From: Liolophura sinensis | Lineage: Eukaryota; Mollusca; Polyplacophora; Chitonida; Chitonidae | Length of the DNA: 64,000 bases | Direction of reading: 5' to 3' | NCBI RefSeq assembly: GCF_032854445.1 | Contig: NC_088301.1 | Location: forward strand, 47,861,116-47,925,115 | Part shown: in pieces, positions 41,901 to 56,800 of the stretch | Position numbering within the stretch: the stretch's first letter is position 1 | Layout: the number at the start of each line of letters is the position of its first letter | Made by a program: the position numbers and the translations under genes | Notes under the pieces: model-generated | What the model was told of the DNA's origin: nothing | Databases searched by the model: none | What the model saw: only the letters and a program-made list of their open reading frames with translations

Positions 41901-44900
41901 ATACTGCCGTCCTTTTGACCAGGTGAGTCTGTCAACAGCGAACAAAGTCTTATGAGGATCTGTCGCCTGCCAATCCCTGCGGGTGGAGATAAAGCAATGT
42001 AATTGTGTTCCTTTCTGCAAAAATAATGTGGGAGAGTATTTGTGCTGTGGGTGTCTGAAATTGTAGTAGAAATTGTGTCAGAGTAGTATCTGTTAGTGTG
42101 CTTCACACTGTATCTGCACTTTGTAGGTTTGTATTAGTAAACCAAGGATTATACAGCTTCATTGACAATTAATGTAGACTTAAAAGTTGAAGTTTATGGT
42201 TCCAAGAGAATAAAGCAGAGTGTTGAATATAAATTCTGCACCAGATGTGGAGAATATTTATATGCTCATTGATAGAAAGTTGTAAGTTATGACTTAATAT
42301 TCAAGTTTGAATATTTCATTCATGTTTTCTGTTGCTCAGTCTGTGGTCTAAAGAAAAATGTGTACTTGTCAAGTTCTTTTTGTCAAGTCAGCTTTGGTAT
42401 GTAACATCTAAAAACAAAGCATTGTAACTGAAGATGTCATTGGATTGTGCATTTGGTCTGTTTCTATGTATTTTTGTTCCGTGAATCCTTTGGCTTCTCT
42501 GCCAGGTGTTTGAGTGGCCCACTTTGTGGGTAGAAGTAGTGATAATTGAGCTTGTTAGGGGCTGCTAGGCCTGACCTGTACCTTGCTCCTGACAGATGAT
42601 GGTTCCATGTAGTACCCATGCTGCTCTCCTGATATTTGGTTTCTTTTCAAGTGTAGGAGTTTGTTGAGATAACCTTTTCTCGAGGAAACCTGTCTTAGCA
42701 GTAGGCCAAGGATGAGTCGGAGCTTATGATCTGGACCGCCTCCTTCTGACAATAGGTTACAATTGTATCAATGCATGTTAACTCTGTCAAGGCAGGCTCC
42801 CTTCATGCCCTAACACAGCACCTAAACTCCACACAGAGAGTGGCCTTCCAAAGTAGTGGCTTGTACTGCACACAGGGGAATGTACTTCCAGGATGCTTGG
42901 GCATAAGCCAGATGACAATTTCGTACCAAAGAAGTAGACATAAAAAGGATATAGGGATAGTTTCTCTGCTCTGTGGATCAGTATATCATGCTGATGCACA
43001 GTGGAGCCTGGGTGGGCTAAAGATACAGGCTTACAGTCACCTCTAACCCTTCCCACCCCTGCAACATACTGTATACTTGGTCAAGCAGAGAACCATTAGC
43101 AGGGCTGTCGAATTCTAATGTTCATCTTACAGGGATTGCTTTAGAGCAAGTAACTAAGTCAGGCATTATTTTTATCAATAAATGTTAACATAGTTAAGTG
43201 ACATTTCCACCTTCTGTTTTCTGGAAGAAAATCCACGCAATATGCATTTTATATGAAAGATCAGATACAGTTGAGGAAATTTAGTTAATGCTTTCGTTTA
43301 TATTGTGTGATTTTGCTATTAACCTGATGTCTGTTCCTAAATTTACATCTCCTTTCATCATTTCTCTATATTAACCATTTCAGACAGGATATCTGCAGAG
43401 CTGCAGGCAAATGCGATACCTTGGGTAAGTCTACATGTGCAAATACTCTGTATCCATGTGAGATAAGATGGTATTATGTGGTAATGTCCAATGTTCACTT
43501 ATGTGGCATATATAGTTACAGTTAACAGTTACAGTTTATAGAAGTGCATTCCCAATCAAGCACTATAAGGAATTTTGTTCCTTATTTTCTGTTTCTTGGT
43601 TTGATTTTACATTCGGATGAAAGGATGGAAAACACATTTCACCATGTACTTACTAGTGGCTTTTTAGCTCGCCTTTAGAACTAAGACAAGGTATTTGTGA
43701 GTGATGAGGGAAAGCTGTGACAGTGTTTGTGTTCGGGTAACCTGTTTTGGTGAGGTCAGCTATTCTAATGCCATATGATTCAATTTTCTCGTCAACTTTG
43801 GCTGCAGTTTAACCTGAAGCACTCGTTGGCGAGATGCCGGGTTTCTCCTGTCTCAAGTTAAGGTATTTTAATTACATCATATGCGCTCAGTTGATGTGAA
43901 CATCTATGGAAAGGTCTGTCTCTAGCTTTCAAAGAAGGCTTCATACTAAGACAGCTGAATGTTTATACAGTGGATTTCTATTTACTTTGTCTAATTTTAA
44001 GAGACATCATTAGGCAAAATTTATGCTATAACTGGTTATATTATGGAGGCAAAACAATATTTGGTTTTCTGAGATGGTGGCTTTGCTTTGCTTTACATAG
44101 ATATAAGACATGTCTGAGTACAGACAGGGAAATTCTCCCAGAATATATGAACTGAAGTAACAAGGCCGTGCATGAAGGGGTGAAGATCTTATGGTGGAGT
44201 TGGCACAGGGACAAAGACTTGTATATACTCAGATGAGTTACGGATGAGTGTTATTTGAAGTGTAGATACACAACCAGATTAAGTTTACTGCCTGTTGGCA
44301 GAAAAATGACGCATGAAATTTACACCAAGAATCAACATTTTCACTTTGCTCAAACTGCCATTACCCTCTGGTATGCAACTGTAATTGAAATAGATGTGTT
44401 TTTTTTATTTTTTTTATTTTTTTTTTTTAGTTACATTATCCCAAATATTTAACATAACTGATCTGTGGTGTTGTGAGTTTAGAGTTCAACATGCACATGT
44501 ATTTCTGGAACTTTAGGCTGGGCTAGTGTATAGTATAGGAGAAAATATTACCAACTGATGGAAGTGGTCTTCTAAATAGTATGCTTAATGACATCTTGAT
44601 GTGATCTTAATAGCTTCCAGTGCTAAAACATAATAAATCGCCTCGCCATGGTCCAAGGGTCAGTTCATGAACTGAAGCTCTGTATGATCTTCTTTGATAA
44701 AAATGTAATTTATAATTGTTTACACTTTACTGGACCAGACTGTTAAAGTGGTGGTTCACTGCAACTGTCTGGTCCTTGACCAAGGGAGTTACCTGCTGGA
44801 ATCCATCTATAGCTGCTTCGAATGCAGCTTTAACCTATGGAGTTTGTCATGTACCTGGCAAAGGTAGGTAGTTTACTAAGGGGCACTCTGGTTTCCTCCA

Positions 44901-47900
44901 CAGATAAACCTCAATGCTTTCATATAAGTGCAAAATTCTTGAGCTAGGCAAGTAAAACATCAATGAAATGAATTAGTAAATTTCATATATAGTAGTTTTG
45001 CATGTACATCTAAGGCACAACATTTTGGTGAAAGTTGGACATTTGAAATGCGTATACAGCTAATTCTTCTAATTTATTAGTTTTATTTGTTGAAAGTATA
45101 ATATTGTATTTCTTAACTAGCATTTTAGAAAAGTAAAGATGTGAGTATGTTGTTCATTAGATGGTCTAACCATGTGAGAAAAAAAAAACAACTTAATATT
45201 CCTATTACAATTACATATATATTGGCAAAAATGAGCAGACCAGGTGTTCCAGAAATTAGAAGAAATAGGGCTAATAGAGTTAAGTTTTGTGAAATGAAAT
45301 CATGGGCAGTGTAAGGAATACAAATTCTCCTTGCATGAGACTGCGTTTTTCTTCTCCAGATGTTTACATGCTTAAACGAGTAATCCCATGTTATCATCAT
45401 GTCCTCCTGCAACAGTGAAGACTTTCTTGTAAATGGGTGGCATGTTTATCGTGGGGGTGGAGAAAGTACCGTATTCAATTTAGATTTCATGGACAAAACT
45501 TTTTGTCACTTTTGCGCGTTATCATAGGGCAGTCTCAAATATTTACCCACAGAAATCTGGGTTTTACATTTAAAATGTACGGTCTTGTCTTCCACAGCGG
45601 TTGATGGATTGTAAGTTGTACAATTCAGGCATATTCCATGACTTCTCAACAGATCTGCCATTATGAATTTCAAAAAGTCGCATACTTGAACTTTAGCGAT
45701 TACTTTGGGCCATTTAGCACAGTAGGTCTTGGTTTACATTCTTGTCTGGGTTTAGTCTGTTGGATAATCAAACCATTTATCAGAGTCACCAGATGCTTTA
45801 TTTTGAAATTCCATTTCTGTCTTTGCAGCACATTCCTGGAAAATTTTTTAAATTTCAAATAATGATGTGTAAAATGCATGGCATGTGGCATTTGAAACAC
45901 TTGACCCACACATGTTATCACTGTATACTATTTATTGTATACATATTTTGTATTGTGGAAGAAATGTTTGTATGTATTTGTTTTTGAGTTTCTTTGCTTT
46001 TTGAGATATTTTCTACTCTACAATGAACATAAAGATTAAAGTTTTCATTTTGTTTGAAAATTTGAAGTTATTTAAATTTGGTAAGTTCCAGAAGAAAGAA
46101 TGCAGAAGAAAGGTGCAGAATTAAAATTTGACTTTTAGCCTTTCCAAGTATAAAAAATATGAAAAGGCATAGGATTTATAAAGTTTGAAGACTGCCAGCA
46201 GTAATTGTACATAATAATTTGTAATGGTACATATAGTATGCTGGATTTTTATTGTTTTTGACTGCAACCTTTTTATTACACATTTTGAATACTGTCTGAA
46301 ACTGGTATTATGGTCATTTCCAAGCTTATTATCGAGGCATTACCATCATTTGCTTTGGTCGCCGGGTGTAGTACCATAATGAGTATAACTATCCCAAGAT
46401 GAAACACTCCCTGCGGATGTTTGCTAAAGATCATGTGACTGTGGCATTTTATGATGATCATTCAATAGGTAGCATAATTGGGAGACACAGCTATCAAGAT
46501 ACAGTGTTTATCTGTCTAGTCTTGTTATTAAGGCTGACTTGGCTGGTACCAAACTCAAATCTGTCCATCATGAAGGGGAAATAGTGTATGGCTTTTGGGG
46601 ATGTATATACCTATAGGTCTATGTCCAGAGATAAGTAGCCAGTGATTCAGTTATCCAGCCATGTTGATACGGATGCACCAAACGTTACAAGAACTGCATA
46701 TTTTGGTAATATATATCCATACAGTACAGTAGTGTACATAAGGTAGAGACGGACTAATTCATTGGTCACATTGTGGTGGTAAATATTGATAGCATGTAAT
46801 GTGATGTTTTAAACAATAATACTCTATTTCTTAGGGCAGATATAAGTAGTGCTAAATGCAAGAAATTACATTTCTGTCTCAGTGTTTTGGGAAATTAAAG
46901 ATATGAATATCTTGGTCATTAGATCTGCTAATTTCTCGCTACATTTACATGCATATTGGTTAAAAAGAGCAGACGAGGTGTCCCAAAAATTAAATGAATT
47001 AGGGTATTAGGGCATGTAGTTGAAACATTACCAGTCGCTGATAGTACATAGATGACCAGATGGGGTCACGATAATCACTGGATACATGCCAGTTTGCAAT
47101 GATTAGTAGTTATATACTGTGGCAGGGGTACACATCTTAAGGTCCATTTATTAGGGGGAAAATGCTAAACATATGGAATGGACAATAGCAGTTATATGCA
47201 GGAGTGACAGGAAAGCATTGCATGTATTAGTTCTTTTGATTCCTAAGTTATTTATTCTATTGGTGTTTTATGCCATACTCAAGAATATTTCACTTATATG
47301 ACGGTGTTCGGCATTATGGTGGAAGGAAATTGGGCAGTGCCTGAGGGAAATCCACGACCGTCCACAGGTTGCTGTCACATATAGCTGAAGAGGAAACCTG
47401 CACAAGTGATTCATGAGAGAATGCAGTTACATGTACAATTTATTTAAAATAGTACATTTGTTTCATTACCGGAAGTGTTGGACACTCAGGAAGAAATTAA
47501 AGCACCATGCCCGCCAGGTATCTGACAAACATGATCCTGACCTAAAGCAAAACTGGCATGAGCTGGATTTGAACACCACCCTCATAGAGCTAATTAGAGA
47601 GGCTATGCCTACAATGACCCTAAAAGCAATACTAATAGATCATGTAATACATGAAAGTTGCTATAATGGAATGGTATACCTTAAATGACCATAAATTTCA
47701 TCCATGACTGATTTGCCTACTTTTCCTGATTCTGAGAGTTGTATTGATTTTAGAAAGGTGTTTTGAGGTTGGCTTGGAACATGGGATGATATTCTACTGG
47801 AAAATTGTAAGTTCAGCATTAAAAAAAAATATTTTGTGACATTTATTTGCCTCTAAAAATACACTTTTTTGGGCGAAATTTTAGGTCATTTAGGGGTTTG

Positions 47901-50900
47901 TTTGATAAAGACATACATGTACATGAATATTTATGTGTTGACATAGAAAATGTAGGTAAATCAATTTCTGTACTTCCTGTATTTCCCTGTAGGAAATAGC
48001 GAACAAAACATATTTTGACAACTGACCCACATTTTGTGTGCAAGGGTATTATATTTAGGTAATTTCTACTTTAAGGTTATTTCCTGAAAAAAAAAAAAAC
48101 AGAAAAAAGAACGGGGCTATGTCACCAGTCCTTTATTATCCTAACCCTAACTCAAGCATGTATGATATCTCTCCTGGGGGGAGAGAGCTGTATTTTAAAT
48201 GAAAAGTCCAGGGTAGGGCAGAACTCCAGGGTTGTAGAAAGAGTTCATGAAGTCAGTGATGGATGTTTATCAGAATCTGGTAATGGAGTAGTTTGCATTG
48301 CAGGAATGCTACTGCTGTAATCGCTATAGTTCATCAGTCTGTTGGAAGGTTACAGTTTTTACCCCCAGTTTTGCTGTTTGAAGTTCAAGCGATGTTTTGG
48401 GGGAATAAATATATTTTAATCTATTTTCTTTAAACTTAAATGTCATGCGGATTCCCAAGGCCACAACTCTTTTAATAGGTTGTTATAGGGGATTGAAGGC
48501 GGAGTACTTATGTCTCTGTATTAAAGTATAAATGTATATGCCCTAGAAAGAAAATGCATTTATACAGGTAAATAATGGGAATTACATGTTGCTTTTGATG
48601 TTGTAACTTAAGGGGTCTGTCATACTCTCTTCCATACAAACCTTAAAGGGATACCAAATCGGTTCTGATTGGCTGGAGTGAGAGATGGGCAAGTCCAGGC
48701 TATGCCTAGCCTAAGTTAAATTTTAGGTATGGTAGAGTTATTCCATCATAACCAAGGCTGCATGGGTTAACCCTTTGTCCACTGTCGCCCAATCAGCGTC
48801 GATTCTGTGTCCCTTTTAAGACATCTTACCAAGGTGAATAGAATGTTACGAATCAGATAAAATGAGCAGTTCAATGAAAAAAAGAATTTTAGGGCAAATA
48901 GAGTGCATGTTACTTGACCTGCATAGATCTGATGGCCTGTTTGGGGGGCAGTTCTAGACCATTGATGTCTATAGATGTATTGTAGTTAACATCACTGCAT
49001 AATTTTTTTTACCTACGATAACTTTTTTTACCTACGATAATTTTTCAACCTTTTCGCATGTTTGCAAGGTGTTTATTCAACCACATTCTGAAGGCACTAT
49101 TCTGCGTAGACCGATGGTCAACCAAAAGCAATGTATTTTTGTCTCCAAAATCAAATTGAAATGTGCATAAATTGTGCTGAAAGTTGCTCTTTCATATGCA
49201 AAAAGGGTTGAGGAATTACGATAATTCTGCTTAAGCCATGATACTAGTGGGTGTGTAACTTGCTACTATTGAAGCATTTAATACAGGAATTACAATAGTC
49301 AGAGAAAAAACCTGAGGTAAATTGGCAAGAGACTGTATTTCTCTGATTATGAGTAACCCTTTTACCAATTCTCACACTGTCAGCGCTGCTGTTTTGATCC
49401 TTGTAGTATTTTGTGTAGGGTATGTGTTATGTCAGTATGATAATTGCATGGAGGTAATGTCATTTATGTATTGTAAAATGATGATACATTTATTATGTTT
49501 GCATTGGAAGCCAATTTCCGTGACATCACTGGTGTAATGAAGTTGCTTGGCAAGTTGCATGGGTAAAGTTTTACACAATCCTACTCTTAAAACACAGAAT
49601 GGTGACCATGCAGCTAGGATAGTAAATTTCCCAGGCTTTTATTTTTCATATGCTACAGATTAGCTCAGTGGAGGCTACTGATATTGGTTGGGGTGGGGGT
49701 GGGGGTGAAATGGGAAATTCCTTTCTCCTCCCTTTCATCATGATAAAATTGATGATGGTAGAATAACTGTGGGCATCACAATATAAGTAACCACAAACAG
49801 CTGGGCTGTCTCTAACACAGCTCTCCTAAGGCCCACTTCTGTTTCATGTTAAACTGCTTGAGTTTCTCTGCGGCTTGTTTTGATTTGCACTGCTGTTCTC
49901 ACCAAGAATTCAAGGTTCGTTACGAAATATGTTACGAAAAGAGCATCGGCCATGAACCCTGGTTACACAGTCTTTTTGTCGGTTGTCTAGAAGCTGATGT
50001 GCTAAGTTGATGAAAACAGAAGCACTTTGTTGGTGATTCTTACCACAAAGGTGCCTGATGGAGTTAAAAATGCACTAGCCACATTGCGATAATGCGATAT
50101 GTTTCGGCAGATTGTTTGGTTATGTAAAGCTAAAAAGTCTTAGGAGTACACTCGATACACTGAGATCATTGGCCGCATGTAAATAATGTGGTGTTTTTAG
50201 GCATCTGCTCTGTCCTCTCTTTGGGGGTTGCCGCGCAGGCTTCACTGGTAGCCCACCATGTTAAACTGTTTACCACATCATAAACCTGCTGATGACTGTT
50301 TGAACACTGATCCTGAACTTATGCCACTTTCCCAGAGCACTTGCTGTCTTAGGCTGGAAATACCAGAGAGTGTCTAAGTAAGACTATCCATGTACGTGTG
50401 AACAAACACTCTGTTGGTATTACTACTGATGTCAGCAGCTTCACAACACAATATGCGTTGACTTATTAGACGCTGTTAGATTTTACTCCTGGCCAAAATT
50501 TTTTTCAGTTTCACGGTGTGGGGGACATTGACCTAGTCATTTTTCTGTCTGTACTGGCTAAGTATTATCTTACTTCTTAAAGTGATTCCTGAAATATTAT
50601 AATTTGATATAGCATTGAGCTAAGAAACATTGCTCAAAGAATTCAGTAAATCAATCGAAACATATTTGTGTTGTATGTTTCTTTAATCAGAAATAAAAGT
50701 ATGAAAAGTTTTCACACTCCAGGTATACAAACATAAAAGAAAACAATATACCATAGTACTAACATTACAACTTGGAAAAAAAATTCATCTGAAACCATGC
50801 AATATATCCAGTAAAGTGTGAAATATTAGGCTGTATGTGAGAGTGTATGTGTACAATTTGGAGCAATGTGATTTTATCCAAATGCATGTTGTATAATCTC

Positions 50901-53784
50901 TATAATGGAGAAATATTGTTACTAATATGTTTACAAAGGTTTGCACCTTGTAGTCACTGCACTGTGAGAAATTTCATTTAAACTGATGTCATATTTTCAC
51001 TATGATACAAAATACAGTTACCATGCTGCACCGGTACTTTTTGGTCCATGGAATGATTGAGTTAAGATCAGAGCACCCAACATGACATAGACAGCATCTC
51101 TTTGATCAGGAATCTGCCGGTTATCACTGCATGCATGGTTGATGTTTTAAATGTGCATGGGGGACTAACAGCTACTCCCAAAGCTACGTACAGGCACCAA
51201 AGTCAGTTTAACCTGACTCCAGTGAAGCCACACTACAACCATTCCCCTTGAAATAGGACTGGTAATTTGCCAAGCTCTTATGTAATTGTGTAACCATAGT
51301 AAGGAGCGTAACCCAAAATTCTTAATTAAATGCATATATTTTCTATTCTGTGCTGTAAAATGTGACAATACCTTCAAAAGAAAAAATCCTGAAAGGTGTA
51401 GTGACAATTTAATCACAGAAAAACTGACTTGGTTATTTGGATTACATTCAGTTGCCATGTTCTCAAGATGAGTTGTGCTTTTCTGTATATACTGATATGC
51501 GATGAACTCATAAATGTGAGCTCCTCATACCAGATGTGCGAAGACAGGAGAAAAATGCTAAGCTAGGGCATCACTGAGAGAGGGGCTATTAATAAGAATG
51601 GCTTATCTTGCACCAGTTGCCAAATGTTGTTCTTGACAACCTCATCATCGACTGTGCTTACCATTCTCATGCTGAGCAATTCACTAACTCTTCTATTTGT
51701 TTTTTTTTTTCCAGGTCTTGCTGAATTGGGAACAATTTGTGATAGAAAACGAAGCTGTGCTATCATAGAAGACAATGGTCTAAGTGCAGCCTATACAATA
51801 GCTCATGAATTAGGACATATGTGAGTAATACTCTTTACAGCTGTGTTCAGTTATAATGTCCCAGCGGATCCCTTCACAAGGCTTCCCCTCTAATTCCCTC
51901 CCTACTGTGTTGCTGGCAGAGGCAATGTGCTAATTTCTTGTTGAGGGTCACCGCAATTTTAATGAGAAACCTAGTGTAATTCTTCAACCATTTTGCATGT
52001 TTGCAAAGTGTTTTTTCTATCATATTCTGAAGGCATTATTCTGTGTAAACTGATAAAATTACAGTTTGGGAAAGCCTGGCTATTGGCCAATTCAACCAGT
52101 GTAGTTTTGTTTTGAAAATCAGATAAAAAATGAAAGGTTGAGAAAGTAGGGCAACAACTGCTGCCTTAAATTGTCTTAAACTGATCCATATTTAGATATC
52201 CAGTCATACATCTTTATATCAAATTGCTTTAAGAAAATAAAAGTTAGTCATAAAATTTTTAAATTTCATAACTTTTATCCATATGGGTCAGAAATGTATA
52301 AAATTTTTACTGAAATTTATTCTGAATAAATATTTCTAATAGTTTACTTCCCTGTAGTATTAATACTTGCTATTGTAGAATAGTTCATGATTCTTATTTC
52401 TTTTCATGTTTATTATGTTTGTTGAAGACTCTTTAGAATGGCCTGTCAAACTGAGCTGCCCTGTGTAATAGTATAATAGTAAATAGAATTTTCATAAGAT
52501 GCAAGTGGAATTTGACATCATCATAAATTATGTTTTAAATTCTGGTTGTTGACTTCATGAGTGTGTAAAGCACTAGGCCTACCCAGCTGTGTCAAAATCC
52601 ACAGTGTGGCCTTGAAAGGATTCATGTCATAAAAAATTCCACTAGAATCACATGTAGCTTGGAAATTGCCTTTAGATTTTGGAGCATTTAACATCAAAAT
52701 AACCTTAGGTCAGTACACATTTGTCATTTCTGACAGGTACAATATTCCTAAGGATATAAACATGTCTTTTGAAGTATGTCCTTACCCCTTTACATGTAAA
52801 TGTACAGCTGCAATAGTAGGGTTCAAGTGAAGATAATTAAAGCTTTGAACAAGTTTTATACACCTAACTTGAGGGAGTTTTGTGATTTTTGTTTCTGTGA
52901 TTTTGTGATTTTGTTGGTAGATCTATGTAACTCTGTCCTTATTGGGGTTACTTCTCCCATTATTTTGCATGTCCAGTTTCCATTTTTGGTGGGTTCATGG
53001 ATACAGATTTTGTAATCAGGCTAGTAAATTATCTAGTATATAAATATGTATGACTGTGTGTCTGGGCAGCTGCTACTCCAGCTGCTGATACACACAGAAC
53101 CGAGGTGATCATGTATCTCACCTTTACATAAATATTTCATATTGGATTGCCATTTTCCATATTCTACCATATATATTTGTAGATAAGTTTGAGCCACACC
53201 TCTAATACTGTTAATTTTTGATAGATGCATATATGACAGTAAGTCGCATCTTTTAACAATCCGAAATCTTGTTTCTGTTTGGTTTCAGATTTAATTTACC
53301 TCATGACGATGATGTGAAATGTTCAGAGTTTCATGAACAAGGGTCCACCAACTTTCACATCATGGCTCCAACCTTAGACTACAACACCAGCCCATGGTCG
53401 TGGTCCGAATGCAGCGCTCATCTTCTCTCAGAATTTGTTGAGTGAGTAAATAATTTTCTTGGCGTATTAAACCAAACTGCTAATTAATAGTATAAGTACA
53501 ACTTTTCCCAACATTTTTGAGACACTTGAAGTTTCTATTTAATAATGTCTTTCAACACATGCTTGTCAGATATCTGATTGCTTTTTGTCACTTAAAATTG
53601 CCACCAAAAATGGGGACATTTGCCATGCTTGAATTGGCAATTTAAGGTTGTATGTATCTCTTTTGTCCAAGTGAAGTAACAGTTTTAGAAATAAAACCTT
53701 ACATTTGTCATCAAAAACATCTTAAACTCTTTCATCATTTGTCCTTGCTGTGTTAAAGTTTGCTGTAATTAAAGCTAATTAACA

Positions 53785-53846
<62 letters not shown>

Positions 53847-56800
53847 CTATAAGGAGTGATTAAATGATACTATTTCAAGGCTATTAATCTTACCAATTTA
53901 TCATGAATGTTACAGCGTAAAACACCAATCAAATAAATAAATAAATAAATAAATATCATGAATGCTCAACTTAAAATAACTTTCTTTATTTTATAAATTC
54001 TATTTCATCTACTGAAAGTAGGGGGAGGTAATTTTGTAGAGAATTAGAGTGTAATTGCTAATGGTAAAGGGACACTGATCTGCTGTAGAGCGTAAACTGT
54101 CCCTAACACAAAGCGGAGATCAGACAGGAATTTTGTTTTTCTTATTATATTGACTAATGAAGGTATTTTACAGAAATAAAAAATTCTATTTTAAGTCCAA
54201 TAAAACTTTTGGACCAGGGCATCTTTTTATAGTCCAACAAACATATTGTTATTGATGACCTTGGTCCCATTTACACACTTTTAATGAAGTGTATGTAAAA
54301 ATGAAAAATAATAATGCTTTAGTTTTGGAATAGATAAAACTAGATCAGTATCAATTTGGTGCATGAAGCTGCATTAGGGATTATTCCTCAATACAAATGG
54401 TATCAAGTTGTAAACATACTTAACAGCCACATTTCCAAAGGCATTAGTACATGTATTTTTTGTTATAGGTATTCCATTCTGCTACCTATTGATAGGTTTA
54501 ATACATCTTTTAAGAGGAGTATCAGTGATTTCACATGTATATTGTATTTATTGAGACACTGCATCATAGGGTCATGCATCGACTTGAGGTCATGTTTTTC
54601 AACACACTGCCTTGTGGTCATATTTATTGAGACACTTCCATCCTCTTTCTCTTTTGTGCAGTGCAGGTGTAGCGGAATGCCTTCTTGATAAACCTAGAAA
54701 AAAGTATCGGCGGAAGGTTTCTCGATGGCACAGTCCGGGCGAGCTGTACAATGTTGATAAACAGTGTGAGCTACTCTTTGGAACTGGCTCTAAAGTGTGT
54801 CCCTATATGGTAAGTCTCCCATGATATCTGCACTACTGTTACACGTATATGTATGTTTTTATTGCCAGATTGATGAATGAATGATTATGGTTTTTCACCC
54901 CAACAACAATTTTTCAGCCATATTGTGGCACAGATATGGTTAAAACAGGAGCCAGTAGATGTTTTTTGTTGCCAAATTAGTGAAGAACTGTGCTTGATTG
55001 TACTGTTTTAGTGGCAATCATGATGAGATCTTTGGAAATGCAAAAAAGTATAGCATACATTTCCTGGAATATATTGACAAAATGGCCATGTTAAATGTTA
55101 CCAGTTCAGTGGGAAAAGATAGAAGAGGCTGCTTTGCTTAGACTTCTTTTTAGCTCTCCATGAAAAACTTGAGTGAGTGATTGTGATGATGTGGGAAACT
55201 GGTGTTGCTGCCTGTGTGAAAATGCAAGGTTTGACCTTTTTGGCTAACCTTGGATTGGGAGTGTCCATGTAGATGTATACGCATTTACGCTTTATTGTAG
55301 TCTGTTGTGTTCAAGGTTACAGGTATGTCTTGAGGGTTGGGTCACATTTTCTTAATACATCTGTGAACTGGCTTCATAGTGTTTTGTTTAGCAGTTGCTA
55401 TCATTTGCTGACATGTCTAACCGCTCAAGCTACCCGAGGCTTTTGATAAGCCTTGTTATACATGTATACAAGCCTGATGACAATGATGTCCAGGATCAGA
55501 TATAGTTACGTGCTATTCTCCTGGGATTTAGAATTTTGTGTTGTGGCCACACTACATATAAGATGAAACTGTAAGACAAGAGGCCTTGTTTTGTACAGAG
55601 TGTCACAGTTACAGTTTTAAAAGTTAAGTACTGTGTTTTGAAAACTTTTCAGATATATTGAGATATTTTTTCCATTCGTGTATGAATTCTGACTTCGTTT
55701 GAATACAGCATGATGTGTAGGTGAAAATAGAAACATAACATCTGTTAGTTGATTCCTTTAATCAATAAGCTGCTCCTGTAAAATCAGAAAATGTGCACTC
55801 AGTGTTATTCAGGGCAATGTACTTAGCCTTGAAGTTAAGGGAGCTAGAATGTTTGTTGTCCATTTGCATTGTTTAAATGTTATTATATGTTAAATATGGT
55901 GACGACACCATATTTTGAGTTATTCTAGCCCAGTGATGTTTAATAAATTGCAGTTAACACCACTGCCTTTTTATTTTTTACCTAATTCTGCTTAAGCCAT
56001 GGTGCTAGTGAGTGTGTAATTTGCTACTGATTAAGCATTTATCTGAACAGTTAAAATAAAACTGCAACTGAGGTAAATGGACATGAGATTGTGTTTTACT
56101 GTGTGACCATGTATGTGTCAATTATATCACTTTGTCAGCAGTGCTCTTGTTTTGCTCTCCCTGCAGTGAGTCTTTTATTGTCTTCAGGTACATGTGTTAA
56201 CATTGTACCAGAAATTACTAAGGGCATTATGATGTTCTTTGTTCGTTGCATGTATCTAGCCGTCCTGCAAGCGTCTATGGTGCACAAGTCGCTATGGGCT
56301 GTCCAAGGGGTGCAGAACTCAACACATGGCCTGGGCTGAGGGGACAAAGTGTGGCCCAAACAGGGTTTGTACTGCTTTTATATACACCATAAATGTAAGA
56401 TACACTAAGTTTTGACAAAGAATATGCAAAAGCCATTCCAGTATCATTAGATCTTGGCGGAAACAATGTCAAAAACATGACACCAAGAATGGTGAAAGCA
56501 GCTTGATCTTATTCATCCATTAAGACTTTCCATTTTCGGAGAAATAATTAGACAGTTCTTATACAAATGTGAACATTGTATGAAACAATGTATTTGTAAG
56601 GAAAACATTTTTAAATCAATGCATATGAGAATGGAGATTCTTAACAGGCAGATTTACGTGTTGTTTTATAGTGGTGCAATAAAGGGAAGTGTGTCCAGAA
56701 CAAAACTTTGCGAAAGGTTGATGGAGGCTGGAGCAAATGGCACAAATATGGGAACTGCTCTCGACCTTGTGGCGGAGGAATCCGGACATCTGAGCGCTTC

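Larger units (their letters stand above)
43425..51714 (+). other. ADAMTS9: Intron (8.3 kb)
   Basis: Holds both family 2 MITE copies, a reverse SINE copy, a SINE fragment, and MITE copy C inside an older repeat (48950-49395) whose partner lies at 55930-56155. A G-rich run lies at 49688-49714. No coding exon seen. Confidence 0.8.
53442..54661 (+). other. ADAMTS9: Intron (1.2 kb)
   Basis: Contains the TA microsatellite at 53787-53844 and a SINE tail fragment at 53913-53966. Nothing else recognised. Confidence 0.75.
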
